Below, piece by piece: positions 34,749-46,429 of a DNA stretch of 64,000 nucleotides. This DNA comes from Lycorma delicatula (Eukaryota; Arthropoda; Insecta; Hemiptera; Fulgoridae), in contig NC_134462.1 of the NCBI RefSeq assembly GCF_047948215.1, forward strand, positions 113,659,937 to 113,723,936, written 5' to 3'. Within the stretch, counting starts at the first letter, position 1, and the number at the start of each line of letters is the position of its first letter. The notes below the pieces were generated by a model, which saw nothing but the letters and a program-made list of their open reading frames with translations, ran no database searches and had not been told where the DNA came from. Position numbers and translations under genes: made by a program.

Positions 34749-36163
34749 CTAGCTGTACCCGCCACGCTTCGCTGTGGCACATTGTGGTTGCATGGATGAG
34801 AAATGAGAAACAAAACAAAGCATACGTTTCATAGAAGTTTAATTTTGCAATACTTGTGGATATACAATTTTTTTTTGTTTTTCCACTGTCTGCGTAGATA
34901 TAAAGGCTATCTGGTTTGCCGACTCGGGAACACGCACATACAGTTGTCCATGTGAGAAGCAATCCGCATCTAAACCTAAACCACACAATTCTATAGATTG
35001 ACCTTGAGCTTTATCGATTTTGATTGCAAATGCCAATCGAATTGAGAATTGCAATCTTTTAAATTGAAATAGTGTATCGGTCGGGATCATGGGTATTCGA
35101 GGAATGAGGACATCTTCACCTTTGAAAGGCCCCGTTAAAATCGTTGCTTCCACTACGTTATTCATCAATTTCTTAACTGCAAGTCGCGTGCCGTGGTAGA
35201 GTTTTGGCAGATTAATATTCCGTAAAAGGATAATTGTCATTTTTTGATCGAACCGTTGCTAGAATCAATCTAATGAGGAATGTTTTCCCAGTTCCTCCTG
35301 GCGCATCCAAGAAGAAGGTCCCCCCAACTCCGTCATTTATCATTTGTATTATGCGATCATAGATGCCTTTCTGTTCACGCGTTAATTTGGGAATGTTTGA
35401 TTGGACATATGACTGAAGAACATCAATGTTGTAACTCTGTTCACGGCGTAAATCCACATCAAATGAAGCAATCGCAGCTCGGGTGGGTGCTGGCATTCCC
35501 AATTGACTAAGAACTTTATTTGCATTAGCTAAGCACTTGTCTTCAATAATTATCAATGCTTCGTTGTAAATGCCTTCTGTAAATTCAGACAAAAGTGAAT
35601 ATTTAACCTAACAAAGGATTTTTTGGTCATTATGTAGGTATATTATTTTCTGTGTATTTGGTTATTTCGACTTTTTTTGTTTGCATAGTCTTAAGTCTTA
35701 CTGGGCTATAAGAAAGTTGGCTGTTTTAATTTATTTACTGTAAGTCATCCTTCTTGGTGGCTTTTCTTTTTGTTTTGGTGTTTTTTTTTTTGTTTTCATA
35801 AAATACAGATGTTTTAGCTGTTAAATATAATTCAAAGAAATTTGTTACTTAATCAGTTGTGATTTTGTTTACATTGGCAACGGCCATACGGGCTCTTTGT
35901 GATTGGTCGTTGTGTTTGACAGCGGCCATCTTGCATTGATCTGATTGATTTTCCTTTGTTTACATATCCATTTGATTTATTAGCCTCTTATTTATTAAAA
36001 AACTGTACAAATTAAAAATAGATAGGTATATTTATTAAAAGTAGATGAAAACAATCTTTGATGCGGGTTATATACCGTGCTAAAATTTGAGCTCAATCGG
36101 TGCAGAACATTTTGAGTTTTGGAAGCGTTTTACAAACGAACTTAACATTTTTATATATTTAGA
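34749..36163 (-). mobile_element. Helitron with both termini, internally deleted
   Basis: On the minus strand the element starts TCTAAATATATAAAAATG at 36163 and ends CTAG at 34749, with host A before and T after, as expected for insertion between A and T. About 12 nt upstream of CTAG is a hairpin, GCCAC...GTGGC with an inner GC/GC pair (34762-34780 region). No TIR or target duplication is expected and none is seen. It is 1,415 bp, far shorter than an autonomous Helitron. It holds only part of the helicase and no Rep domain. Confidence 0.85.
34839..35592 (-). pseudogene. Helitron Pif1-like helicase, internal deletion
   Basis: The first part (about 35592-35230) reads a Pif1-type helicase start, with KLTREQKGIYDRIIQMINDG and the Walker A block FLDAPGGTGKTF. 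It stops after ILATVRSKND. The second part (from about 35240) resumes at LLRNINLPKLYHGTRLAVKK and FAIKIDKAQGQSIELCGLGL, the last motifs before the C-terminus IVYPQVLQN. The region from just after motif I up to the penultimate motifs is missing, and the two parts are in different frames. Further frameshifts near 34940 and in an A-run near 34870 are visible. The helicase would unwind DNA during rolling-circle transposition. This copy cannot. Confidence 0.88.
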
Positions 36164-36865
36164 TTAAATTAAGGACGGATTCAAATAAATATCTTTTAAG
36201 AATCAAAAAATCTTTGTAGATCAACCTTTTTTTATCGAAAAATTACAAATATTTTATTTTCTTCTATTCACACATAATCATGGAAAGTAACTATAAAAAA
36301 TTTAAAAGCATTAAGATTAAAGTATATAAAAAAATCTTTTTGGAAAATTATTTGTACTACTAAAGTTTAATGACTTTTTTAATAAGATTTTTATTTTCCT
36401 GGCGAATACAACTAGAATATTAAAGGGGAAAGTATGGTGATCGTGTCAAAAATGTGGTATCTTGTTTTTTTTTAGAAATCTTCACGCTTTAGTTTCCAAT
36501 TAGTTCATCTACACCGTGGCCCGTGACGAAATTTTTGTGGACTGCCATGCTCATAAATAAAATGTATAGGTAAACAATACTTGTGTGGGGGGGGGGTGTA
36601 AATAGCAAGTGGTAATTTGCCTCCCGCAGTGACAAGTAATTTGTATTGCCAGTGCATAATGAATCATGATTTCTGTGCGCAAGTCGTTATTCTGCTATGT
36701 CATGTGCTATGGTGCACTGGTAACGAATTTGCAAATGCAGCCTTTCTTATAATTTTTTTCGAAAAGACTTCATTTACAGTACCTTGCCAACATATTGCAG
36801 AGTTGTTCTGTACTCATGTAATAATGTATTATCATATAGAATTTTTTTTCGGGGGGGACTTAGTG
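36164..36865. other. Non-coding DNA with a G10 run and an unclassified repeat
   Basis: Holds the second copy of the unclassified repeat (36389-36512) and a G10 run at 36587-36596. The 89-codon frame at 36617-36886 has no recognisable domain and runs into a SINE, so I do not call it a gene. Confidence 0.45.
36389..36512. repeat. Unclassified dispersed repeat (copy 2, no LINE insertion)
   Basis: It matches the joined flanks of the LINE at 21638-22073. It provides the pre-insertion form of that site. Ends and family are unknown. Confidence 0.65.
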
Positions 36866-37012
36866 ATATTGCCACATAAGCTTTAACTTATGCGCGAGAT
36901 ATGATATGATAATGAAATTTTTAGCACATGAAAAATGCATTGTTTGACCGGAATTCAAACCAGGGACCTCCGGATGAAAGGCCGAGACGCTACCACACAT
37001 GCCACGAAGATA
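36866..37012 (-). mobile_element. SINE-A head with alternative tail (subtype A2)
   Basis: On the minus strand the tRNA-like head carries a B-box (plus strand GGAATTCAAACC, mutated) and the GGACCTCCGGATGAAAGGCC anticodon region seen on the plus strand. Downstream of the B-box it does not continue into the SINE-A body. Instead the plus strand reads ATATTGCCACATAAGCTT, CGCGAGATATG and ACATGAAAAATGCA. The same alternative tail is joined to a SINE-A head at 57.2 kb, so it is a genuine subtype. Confidence 0.75.
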
Positions 37013-37449
37013 TGATGAGTACTTGAACTTTAAGTAGTAATAATTTTTTTTTTAAATTTAACAATGGTTCACCAATATAATTCGGAACTGCCTCTAACTT
37101 AAACCCGAATGTAATAAGGCGTCATTCTAGTCAAATCAACATATCATTGACAGAAGTTTTTTTCACATCAATTATTTTCAGTGTGTTTATTAAATAGAAA
37201 AATAATTTATTTTTATAAAAATTACAAAATTGAGCATGAAAATTCTTCATTACTTTTAAAATAAAACTTTTTCTCAAACAATTTATTTCATTAACGTATT
37301 AATAAATAAATTTTATTATATCAGATTTATTATTAAAATCTTAAAAATGTCAACTAAAAAAAAGGCATCTAAAATATCATACTGCAGATTTAATCTAGAG
37401 AAAATTAAGTTAACGAATGTTTTCTTGTGATAAAGATCTCTTTTAAATT

Positions 37450-37629
37450 TATAAAATGCTGGCCTCCGTGGCGCGAGTGATAGCGTCTCGGCCTTTCAAC
37501 CGGAGGTCGCGGGTTCGAATTCCGGTCAGGCATGGCATTTTCTCAAACACGCTGCAAATCGTTCGTCTCATCTTCTGAAGCAATAACGGTTGTCCGGATG
37601 TTAAATATTTATATATATATATAAAATGC
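37450..37629 (+). mobile_element. SINE-A copy, full length, 10-bp target duplication
   Basis: The head starts GGCCTCCGTGGCGCGAGTGA (A-box) and has a good B-box GGTTCGAATTCC. The body and eroded tail follow. TATAAAATGC at 37450-37459 recurs at 37620-37629. In the anticodon position the loop reads CTTTCA, consistent with origin from a tRNA-Glu(UUC)-like gene, though stem pairing is poor. A (TA)n run has grown at the 3' end. Confidence 0.88.
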
Positions 37630-37771
37630 CTAAAACTGTTCACTGTCCTTACTTCCTTACACATTTATCTTTCTCTCGTAGGATAAGTTAGCATTTATTT
37701 TATTTACGTTTTCCTTATACTTTTTTCATTTAAAATTGAAGTAATATTTCTTCATTATTTAAAAACAAAAT

Positions 37772-38437
37772 TTGATGTGGACACTCTACATGACTTCCAT
37801 GTATGCCTATTAAATTACATATATTCATTTATAAAAGTACATAAAATTTTATTTCACTAATAACTTTTGATTTTTTCTATAATTTTTTTTTTTATTATTA
37901 AATTATTGTTTATTGTAATTTTTTCTTTTAAATCAGAGATTAATAATTATTATTAAATTATTATATTTAAATTTTTAAAAAAAGTTAAAAAAAAAATGAA
38001 GTCTGATTAGAACCGACAAGTCTTCCCCTCGTAAGATCAAAATATTTCATTAACTAAAATTTTATTTGTCTATAACTTTGGAACCAATGAAAATAACTAC
38101 CACTTATGATATATTGTTGAAAACCTCTTAATGAGGGCTTATTTCTGCAGTTAAGGAAAATGCCAAAATTCATTTTTTGGGGGTTTTGGGCTTTTTTTGG
38201 ACACTTTTGGTTCAGTTGAATGCAATCAAAAAAGGGAGGTACACAACTAGATATTACAACAGTCCTAAATTCAAAATTTCAACATCCTACGGCTAATCGT
38301 TTTTTGGTTATGCGAAGTACATATGTACGTTCGTACGTGCAGACGTCACGCCGAAACTAGTCAAAATGGATATTTACGTTGAAATCTGAAAACCGAAATT
38401 TTTCACGAACACAATACTTTACTTTGTACAAGGAAGT
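37772..38437 (-). mobile_element. TIR-700 element, copy 5 (minus orientation), near full length
   Basis: It begins TTGATGTGGACACTCTACAT then GACTTCCATGTATGCC and ends ACTTTGTACAAGGAAGT. Internal family blocks are all present: GAAGTCTGATTAGAACCGA, TTTCTGCAGTTAAGG, GGGAGGTACACAACTAGA, GACGTCACGCCGAAACTAGT. The block ATGGATTCAGGGATGGTCAA is shortened by a small deletion. Confidence 0.85.
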
Positions 38438-39084
38438 AAAAGGATACATATTTGTGAGATGTACATCAGTAGTATTAAATGGATTGAAAAACTACTTGGT
38501 ACCGTTATTTTAAATATTCATAAATCTTATATAACTGTTCATTTAATAATTCTTTACTAATTAACAAATAACTAGTATTTTTTTACACATTTTTATTTTA
38601 TGAATATTTTGGTCATAGCAAAAATAAAACTTACTTCATTCACATCCATATTTAAACTATTTTTATATCAAAAGAGAGGTAAGTTGGTTTACGTCATCAA
38701 TAAACTTTTAACCCTTCCCAAGCTCAAATCGAAATAAGGTCTGATGACCATAAGTAGACGTGGAACAGAAAGACTTCGAGACATAAATTCTGTCTTGGGT
38801 ACTTACCGTTAGAGTTTTTTATTTATAGCTTTTAATTCTGTTTTTTTTTTAAGAACTTTGTAATCCAGAGAAACATTTTCTTATAATCAGAATTTGTAAA
38901 CTCTTAACGGAAAAGCCACACGACTGAGCATGTAAGATCAATCGTTAATTTTCTAAAAAGCCTACTCCTACCTCTTTTGATATATATTTATATCAATTGC
39001 GTTTGCACCAATTAAAGAGTAATCTTAGAAGAATCATACCTGCTACGCTCTGCGAGTGTATATGCGTGCGTGCGCACTACTGTG
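38438..39084. other. AT-rich non-coding DNA, nothing recognised
   Basis: No gene or classified element. Confidence 0.5.
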
Positions 39085-39890
39085 ATATTTGACTAGGTAT
39101 TCTTTCGTTTTACTCCCCCTACTTTTTTCTCATTTTTTCGCAAAAAAATACTTAATGTAGCATGCTTTGTAATAACTGATGAATAAAACATTAGAAGAAA
39201 CATACTAAGTTGCTGTTTTATACCGGTCATTTTTAATGTATTAATATATTAGTCAAGGTTAGCGAGTGTAAGTTAATGTCAAGTGAAGCAACAACGGTTT
39301 GTAAATTGTACCTGAGAGAGGTGTGTGTGCTCTGATCATTTATTAAAAACCCCAAAAAAGGTAGATCGTCCAGGAATGACGGTAAAAATAGACGAGTTCT
39401 CATTTTCAAGAAGTACAATAGAGGCAGAATTCTTCCAAATCAGTAGGCATTCGGAGGTATTTGCAGAGAAATTATAAATATAATTTAAACAAACATAACC
39501 TACCCTTGCTTCGCTCGGTAACCTTGAGTAATTAACAGTAATGTTTTGATTATTTAAATAATAAATTCGGTAATTATTGCAATTATTTATTATTTAAATA
39601 ATCAAAAGATTACTGTTAGTTACTTAGTTAAGGTTAGCGAGCGAAGCGAGCGTTGGTTAAGTTTAGTAAGATTATATTTATAATTATAAGTAATAACGCT
39701 TATATTTTTAATGTTAATATGGAGAATGTTTAAAATCACCGATGTAAAATAGCATATCAGTATGTTTTCTTCATTTTCTAATGTTTTATTCATTAATTAT
39801 TATAAAAAAACTTGCTATATTAAGTAATTATTATGTGAAAAAAATGCGAAAAAGTGGGGGGCGTAAAACGAAGAAGTAACTTTGACTGGA
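39085..39890. mobile_element. Nested inverted-repeat structure (foldback-like element)
   Basis: Outer arms: 39085-39240 and 39720-39890 align as reverse complements, for example TTTCGTTTTACTCCCCC against TTCGTTTTACGCCCCCC, and GAATAAAACATTAGAA in both. Inner arms: about 39471-39578 and 39586-39684, containing GCTTCGCTCGGTAACC against GCTTCGCTCGCTAACC and GATTATTTAAATAATAAA in both. The left spacer (39240-39470) is single-copy. Long interrupted TIRs without coding suggest a foldback-type element or one palindromic element inserted into another. Confidence 0.6.
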
Positions 39891-41662
39891 ATAGTTTTCA
39901 TGATATTTTACATCTCTGGTTTCTATTAATATATTGATACTTATTAAGCACGCAGTATAGTAAAGTTTGACAATATTTAATTCACTAATCTAAATGATTA
40001 TTGTTATTATTTTTAAATAGGAATGTTGAGGAGAACGTTCATGCTTTGTAGTATAGTTTGTGAACCCTGTCCAAAAATTTCGTTTATATAACTAATTCAT
40101 GTTTTTTTCTAGTTTTTATTCTCTTTAATTATTATTCAATAGTTGATTTTTAGATAGGGTACCGTACCGTACTGAATTAATAAAAAGGTATGATGCTATC
40201 CGGCGGATGTTAACAGGCCCTACGCGTGTGTATTATAAGATACTAACTAATTAATATTTAAGAATAACGTTCGTTATTTTTTGAATTTAATTACGATAGA
40301 ATCCTACGATAAATATATTTGTGTGAGAAAACTTAATTCATGACTAACAACTTAAAGGAAATTTAATTAAATAATTCCTAATAAAAAGGTATAAAAATTA
40401 AAATTTTATTTTGTTTTTAAATCTGATTTACGATTGTTTTAGTTATCAATTTCAAATCATATTTATTAATAAACAACAAAGACTGTTGCGGATTTTTTTG
40501 GAAAGACATTGTATTGAAAGTATCAAGACTCGTAATTCCGTCTAACTGATGTGAAGTCAGACATTTCTGAACCGGAGGTTGTTCGTATACCATGGTTCAT
40601 ACCTTTCATGAAAATCCGCATGAAAGAAGATCTGTATGGAATGTAGTAGTAATCAGATAATTATACAAAAGTGAAGTTAAAGTTATTAAACAATTTTCTT
40701 AATTACAAAATTAATTCATTTGTATATGGGAATCAGAGCAGTGGTTTTTAAACGTGTTCTGGTCTTATATTTTCTAACAGTTACATAAATGGTGCGGTAA
40801 TAAAATACGTTGAATTCTCTTTACAGTCAACACCTTCATTTTAATTCATTAAAAATTATTTAATAATGCGCGCATCTGCGTGTCATTTTATCCGAGACAA
40901 AATATAAAATTTAAAATTAATTTTCAAGTTATAGGTTTCACAAAAGATAGAAACGTTATAGTTTCGTAAGATTTGTTGGTATTTTTTTAATTTACTTTTA
41001 TAAAAATGAAATAAAGTATAAATTACATAGAGCAGTGTTCAGATTTTGGTGAAGGTTTTATTAGATCTATCGGTGAACCCTTTATTTTAGCAGATGTAAA
41101 ACTGAATTCAAATGTTTTCTTTTCGGTTGGCATGATTACATGGTTTTTATTTTATTAATACCTTATAAATACATATGTACGGTTTTATTTTTTGTGTAAT
41201 CTTCTCAGTTTTTGTAATTATTAATTCTATAATTATTTTAATTCATGATTTTTCTTGTTTTGTGTTTTGGGTTATTTATGTACATTTATTCATAATACCT
41301 AACGTATATATTGAATTATTATTTTTCTATATTTACAACTGTATTTATGTTCAAGTGTTTTATAATATTTTAAAATCATTATCTAAGGCCAGACTCTCGA
41401 TTTCTCTGAAACAAGCAGTACCTAAATTTATTACCACAATTTTCTCATAGAAATACTGAATGATAACTGAAAACAGATTCCTTTCCCATTTTGAAAAGAC
41501 AGAATAGAAAATAAAAATCAAGTATTTAACAGTCTAATTTACGCTAAACTAATATATCAGTCAACGGATTTCCCTATGATACAAAAATATGGACTTTAAA
41601 AAAAAAACAGGGTCTTCTTCGTTTAAAATTAGAAGTTTTTTTGCAATAAATCATCTATTCTG

Positions 41663-41716
<54 letters not shown>

Positions 41717-42662
41717 CATTTTCAGTTAAATTATTTCCGAATTAAAAAAATAAATAAATATTTATCACAACCTAAACCAAATAACGGCTACTTGAACTAC
41801 ATCAGATTCAATTTTATGATTTCGTAACATCTAAAATAACTCGATGAGTATTATTTGTAAAAGTTTAAGTGTAGGAAAAAAATAACATTCCAAAATCCCG
41901 TAGCAACATGTTCTGATAGATCACCGAAATTAAACACCATAAAATGCAATTGCATTACATGCTGTTGGCACAAATTTATGGCTATATCTATAACTTAATT
42001 TTTAACGAAAATATGCACATTTCCGAATCATTTTAGACGCCTACATTGTAAAAATTTAAGATTATTTTATGTTATATGTTGTACAAAATATAGAATCATT
42101 ACAGATTCTTAAAAATCATTGATCTCTTCTAGAGATATTTTTATAAAAATTAAATAGAATATGTATTACATGAAACCGTACAAAATTTCCGTGACACAAT
42201 TCGATGAAAATTTTAAGTGCTAAGAAGAAAATATAAAATTCCAAAAGTCTAACAAGATTCCAAAATAAAAGGAAAGAAAACACTCAAAAATATTAATTAA
42301 ATTTTAACTTTTAATCACTCAATTTCTTAGCATTTATATCTATACGTAAACAAAATATTAATAAAAATAATAATAAAACAATTACTGCTGTAGTGCTATT
42401 TCGTTCTCGATAAAAAAAAGTCCAAAAAACTAACAGGAAAATAATTTTGATTGGTTTCCATTTTCTTATATTACCTCGGTTGAAATCTAAATATCATTTA
42501 AATAAATAGAACCCAATCTTATCAGATAAATCATCCAGAAAAAGAAGTAATGTTGCTTATTATTATAAATACAATAGAAGAAAATCTTAAGAAATATTCT
42601 AGGATAAATAAAAATAAGTGAAAACGAGTAAAAGTTCATATATAATAAATATCTTTACGAAT
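39891..42662. other. AT-rich non-coding DNA with an (AT)n run
   Basis: Includes (AT)n at 41665-41710. The 91-codon hydrophobic frame at 41175-41450 is T-rich, has no recognisable domain and is probably chance. Nothing else recognised. Confidence 0.45.
41665..41710. repeat. (AT)n microsatellite
   Basis: About 23 perfect AT units. Confidence 0.95.
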
Positions 42663-43000
42663 ATAATGAAACTGAGAATAGATTTGATTGGATCAGCAAA
42701 AGAATATCTAAATTCTTCGGTCACCTTATGACAACAATTAACAGAGAGGGATCACAAAACAACAAACTTACAACAAAAATAACAGAAATTAATGGACCTG
42801 AATGGCTGAAAGAAATTTTAAAGAAACGAAGATATCTGAAGAAATAGTATAAGATAGAAAAACGTTCAAAATACTGGTATAAGATTTCAAGGGTATCCAA
42901 AAGAAGAAGAAGAAGAAAGAAACCGTCTGATCAGAAGAGAGAAGGAAAAAAAAACGAAAGAATGAAAAATTATTGGAAAACCAGGAAAGTAAACGCCTAG
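42663..43000 (+). pseudogene. LINE ORF2 C-terminal relic
   Basis: The plus strand reads FDWISKRISKFFGHLMTTIN, then PEWLKEILKKRRYLKK, a stop, and after a basic stretch KKNERMKNYWKTRK. The GH(L/I)M...W...I, then ...KMK-YW-RK pattern is that of the C-terminal tail of arthropod endonuclease-reverse transcriptase LINEs. I cannot name the clade. No RT palm and no UTR is recognised. Confidence 0.5.
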
Positions 43001-44157
43001 AAGAATAAATTAATGGAAAATGCTACTTCATGTGGTCCTCAATCGGCTATTATACGAGTATGAAAACGGTGAAACATGTTTTGTTCAATTAAAAAATATT
43101 TTTTCATTTTTCACAAAATAAATTCATACTAGTTAGAAAACTGAAAAATTTAACACTTATCGATAATTTTAAAAAGAAGAATATATGTAAATTTCCTTAA
43201 CCTGTAAGATAATTGTATGAAGGTCAAAACTAGTTCTTTTTAATTAAATTAAGCTTTTCTTTTAAAAATAAAGTAATAATTAAAAATTTGGCTTACATAA
43301 ATTGTATTATCAAGTTAACAAAAAATAAATAATCAATATGCAGACATATAATAAAACAAGATCATTGAATATATCAAAATACGTAATTTGAATGAAAGAA
43401 AATATATTTGAAAAGAGGAAAATCAATTTAAATATTATTAATACCAAAAGTTTTAAAAGGAAAAAGGAGCCTAATATGAAACTTTTAATTAATTAATATA
43501 AATACGAAGAGACTAATTTAAAACAGTTTGAATAAATAATCTTGTACAATTTTATTGCGATATGGAAAACTACCAGGGTGTTACGTTTATGATGTAACAG
43601 TCTGGTGTAAAAATTATTAATAATATTATTGTGCATTTTATAACAAAGTTATGATTTAATGAATTTCTTGGGTCGTCAATTAGTTTTACAGTGTTTGTTA
43701 CATTTGCATACAGAAGAGTAATGACTGACGAAATTCAACAGCGATTCTCCATATTGTTCGTTTTATGTATGAAACTCCTACAATGTTCTCTTAACATATT
43801 CTTGAGTTTCATTAACTTTTGACTGTACATTCAACAAATATAATACATCTGTTGTACTAATATACCAATTTAAATCCACCAATCCGACCCGGTTTACAGT
43901 TCAGCCAATATTCTTCGTATATTGTACACGAATATTAAAAAAAAAACAATATGTGAGATTTATTTCCGAGACTAGAAATAATATTTTAGTTGGCTTACAG
44001 CAACATGTAATGAAATTATTAGCTTTCAACGTTAACTTAACATAAATTTAAAGTAGTTTTAAATTTAATTAAAAATGAAATACAATAGTAGATAAGCTCG
44101 TGCGTGTGGTGCATAATTCAGACAAACTCATTACAATATTTCTTCTTCACATTTTTT
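43001..44157. other. AT-rich non-coding DNA, nothing recognised
   Basis: No element or gene recognised. Confidence 0.5.
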
Positions 44158-44627
44158 ACTTTCTTGTACGAAGTAAAGGAAGTATTGTGATCGCGAAAAA
44201 TTTCGGTTTTCAGATTTCAACGGAAATATACATTTTGACCATCCCCGAATTCATTTTGACTAGTTTCGGGGTGATGTCTGTACGTACATATGTGCGTATA
44301 TATCTTGCATAACTCAAAACTGATTAGCCGAATGTTGAAATTTTGGAATTAGGACTGTTGTTACATATAGTTGTGCACCTCCCCTTTTGATTGCAATCGA
44401 CTGAGCCTAAAATCCAATTTGAATTTTTGACTTTTTCTTAACTGCAGTAATAAGTCCTCATTCAGAGCTTTTCAACGAAATATCGTAAGTGGTACTTATT
44501 TTCATTAGTTCCAGAATTATAACCAAATTAAATTTTAGTTAATGAAATATTTGGATCTTACAAGGGAGAGAAGAGGCATATTGGTTCTTATTTTTTTTTA
44601 ACTTTTTTTTTTAATTTAAATATATCT
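44158..44627 (+). mobile_element. TIR-700 element, copy 6 (plus orientation), 3'-truncated
   Basis: It starts ACTTTCTTGTACGAAGTAAAGGAAGTATTGTGATCGCG and keeps the family blocks AGATTTCAACGGAAATATAC, TTGATTGCAATCGACTGAGC and TTAACTGCAGTAATAAG. The B-box-like block is eroded (ATATTGGTTCTTA). It ends in the T-rich tract and lacks the far terminus. Low divergence over its first 300 bp makes it a good guide to the 5' end. Written motifs are split because the block is longer than can be quoted. Confidence 0.85.
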
Positions 44628-45680
44628 TGGTCACAGAGATTTAACGTGATGGACCGTTACAATCTCGGATATATATGAGGCAAAATGGAGTATTATCTAT
44701 ATATCTACTGTATCAGAAAAGGTGGACACACAAAATCCCTTGAGAGTTTATTTTAATTTTAATGCAATACAATTTAGAATCTGTTTCAGGAGTTGTAAAT
44801 AGTAATTTTATTAAATAAGTTAGAGGCTTTTAAATAATAAGTCCTGAAAGCTTTAGTAACTGACTACTATCCCATAACTCTTGCATATATTGACCAGTGA
44901 TGACTAGTCTTTATAAAATACTATATATATATATCATAACGTTGAAGAATGAAATTAGTAGTAATATCAAAATGAAATTATTCCAAGAGAATGATGAAAT
45001 GTATTGATGAAACTAATACTTCTAATGAAATAAGGGAATAAAATTTTATATGTAAAGTAAAAAAAAAAAGGAGTCGCAGTCAATTTGTTCCGAAGAGAAC
45101 ACTCCTGAAAAAAATCTAGAGGTAGAAGTATTATGTAACAAGTTAAAAATATCTGTATACATTAGTTTTAGTTAATAAATTATATAATTCATAAAATTGA
45201 TATACTTTTTATTTGTATTGTATTTACAAAGAAACAAAAATAACCCGTATACATTTATTTTGTTTTATTCTTTTTAAATTAGGAATAATAATTTATACAA
45301 TACTGTTATATAAATTCATTAGTAACCTGGTTATAACAAAGAACGAGAGGATGTTGCGTTTGATAAACTTTATAAAATAAATAAAACTAGAATTATAGCA
45401 GATAAAATAAATAAAACAATCAATAAATCAATCTCTGTTGTTTCCCAATATAGTATTAGTGTTTACTAATCTTATTTACACAACCACACGCATGCGCGCT
45501 TACACAAACGCACAGAAAACAAACCCAAATTAACGGCAGTCTGATTTAATTGGAATATTATAATTGTTTTCCTTAAAACTACTTTTTTTAAAAATATTAA
45601 TATATCATAAAACAAAATTAAGCAGAATATAATTTTTTTAATTATACTGTCATGTGTTGTTTTTTTTTTGTAAAAAAATT
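44628..45680. other. AT-rich non-coding DNA, nothing recognised
   Basis: No gene or classified TE. Confidence 0.5.
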
Positions 45681-45724
45681 CTGATGTGGACACTACATGT
45701 TTTTTTTACTTCGTACAAGGAAGT
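45681..45724 (-). mobile_element. TIR-700 copy 7: both termini joined, interior deleted
   Basis: In 44 bp the left terminus CTGATGTGGACACTACATG is followed by a T run and then the right terminus ACTTCGTACAAGGAAGT. The ~670 bp interior seen in copies 2 and 5 is gone. It shows the element's outer limits independently of other copies. Confidence 0.8.
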
Positions 45725-46429
45725 AAAAAAAAAAAAAATATAGTATAGATTCGCAGGAAGTTTTATTATAATATTTATTCAATACAGTAATAATGGCATT
45801 AATTTATTTATAAACAAGTTACACAATATTAGCTTGATTCAAATTTTATATTGCAGTTTAAACTGAATAATATTTTTAATTTCGATATTTTAGGGGTACA
45901 AGCTAAGAAATATTAAGTTCTTTAAGAAAAGGAATCATGAAACATTATTTTCGCGTTATTTCCAGCTATAGAGCCTCAAAGAATGAAAATCCTTGTACTT
46001 TTTTTTACGAATTCAAGGAAAAAATGTATGAACTTCCGTTTGTTCGAATTAGTTTTTTCATATCTGTATTCATCAGGTTCCGTATTCTACTGTTGGGAAA
46101 CTTATATCTAACTGAAATAAGTACATAAAGCCTATAAGGTTTAAAAAGTATGAAAATAAGAAAGAAATTTTATTTATAATTTTCTAAAGGATTGATTAAA
46201 GATTTTTAGAATTCCGATTATTTTACATAGTATTGGAATTGGAAGTCTTTCATATTTTAATATGTCGTTGGGAAGAAAAATATGACAAACAATTAGATAT
46301 TATTGAAAAAATCACACTAAATCACCCTAGTAGGCATCTCTTAAGAAAATAAAATTATATATAACAAAAAAACCTCAAGAAAAAGTTGATTGAAAAAATT
46401 TAGATTTATGCCTTATTAAATGATATATG
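45725..46429. other. AT-rich non-coding DNA, nothing recognised
   Basis: No gene or classified TE. Confidence 0.5.

Noticed and set aside
37459..37532. Functional tRNA-Glu gene
   Set aside because: A- and B-boxes are good, but the cloverleaf stems pair poorly, and the body and target duplication show it is a SINE head.
41175..41450. 91-codon hydrophobic frame resembling a membrane protein
   Set aside because: T-rich DNA gives Phe/Ile/Leu in any frame. No domain, no neighbours, no codon bias seen.
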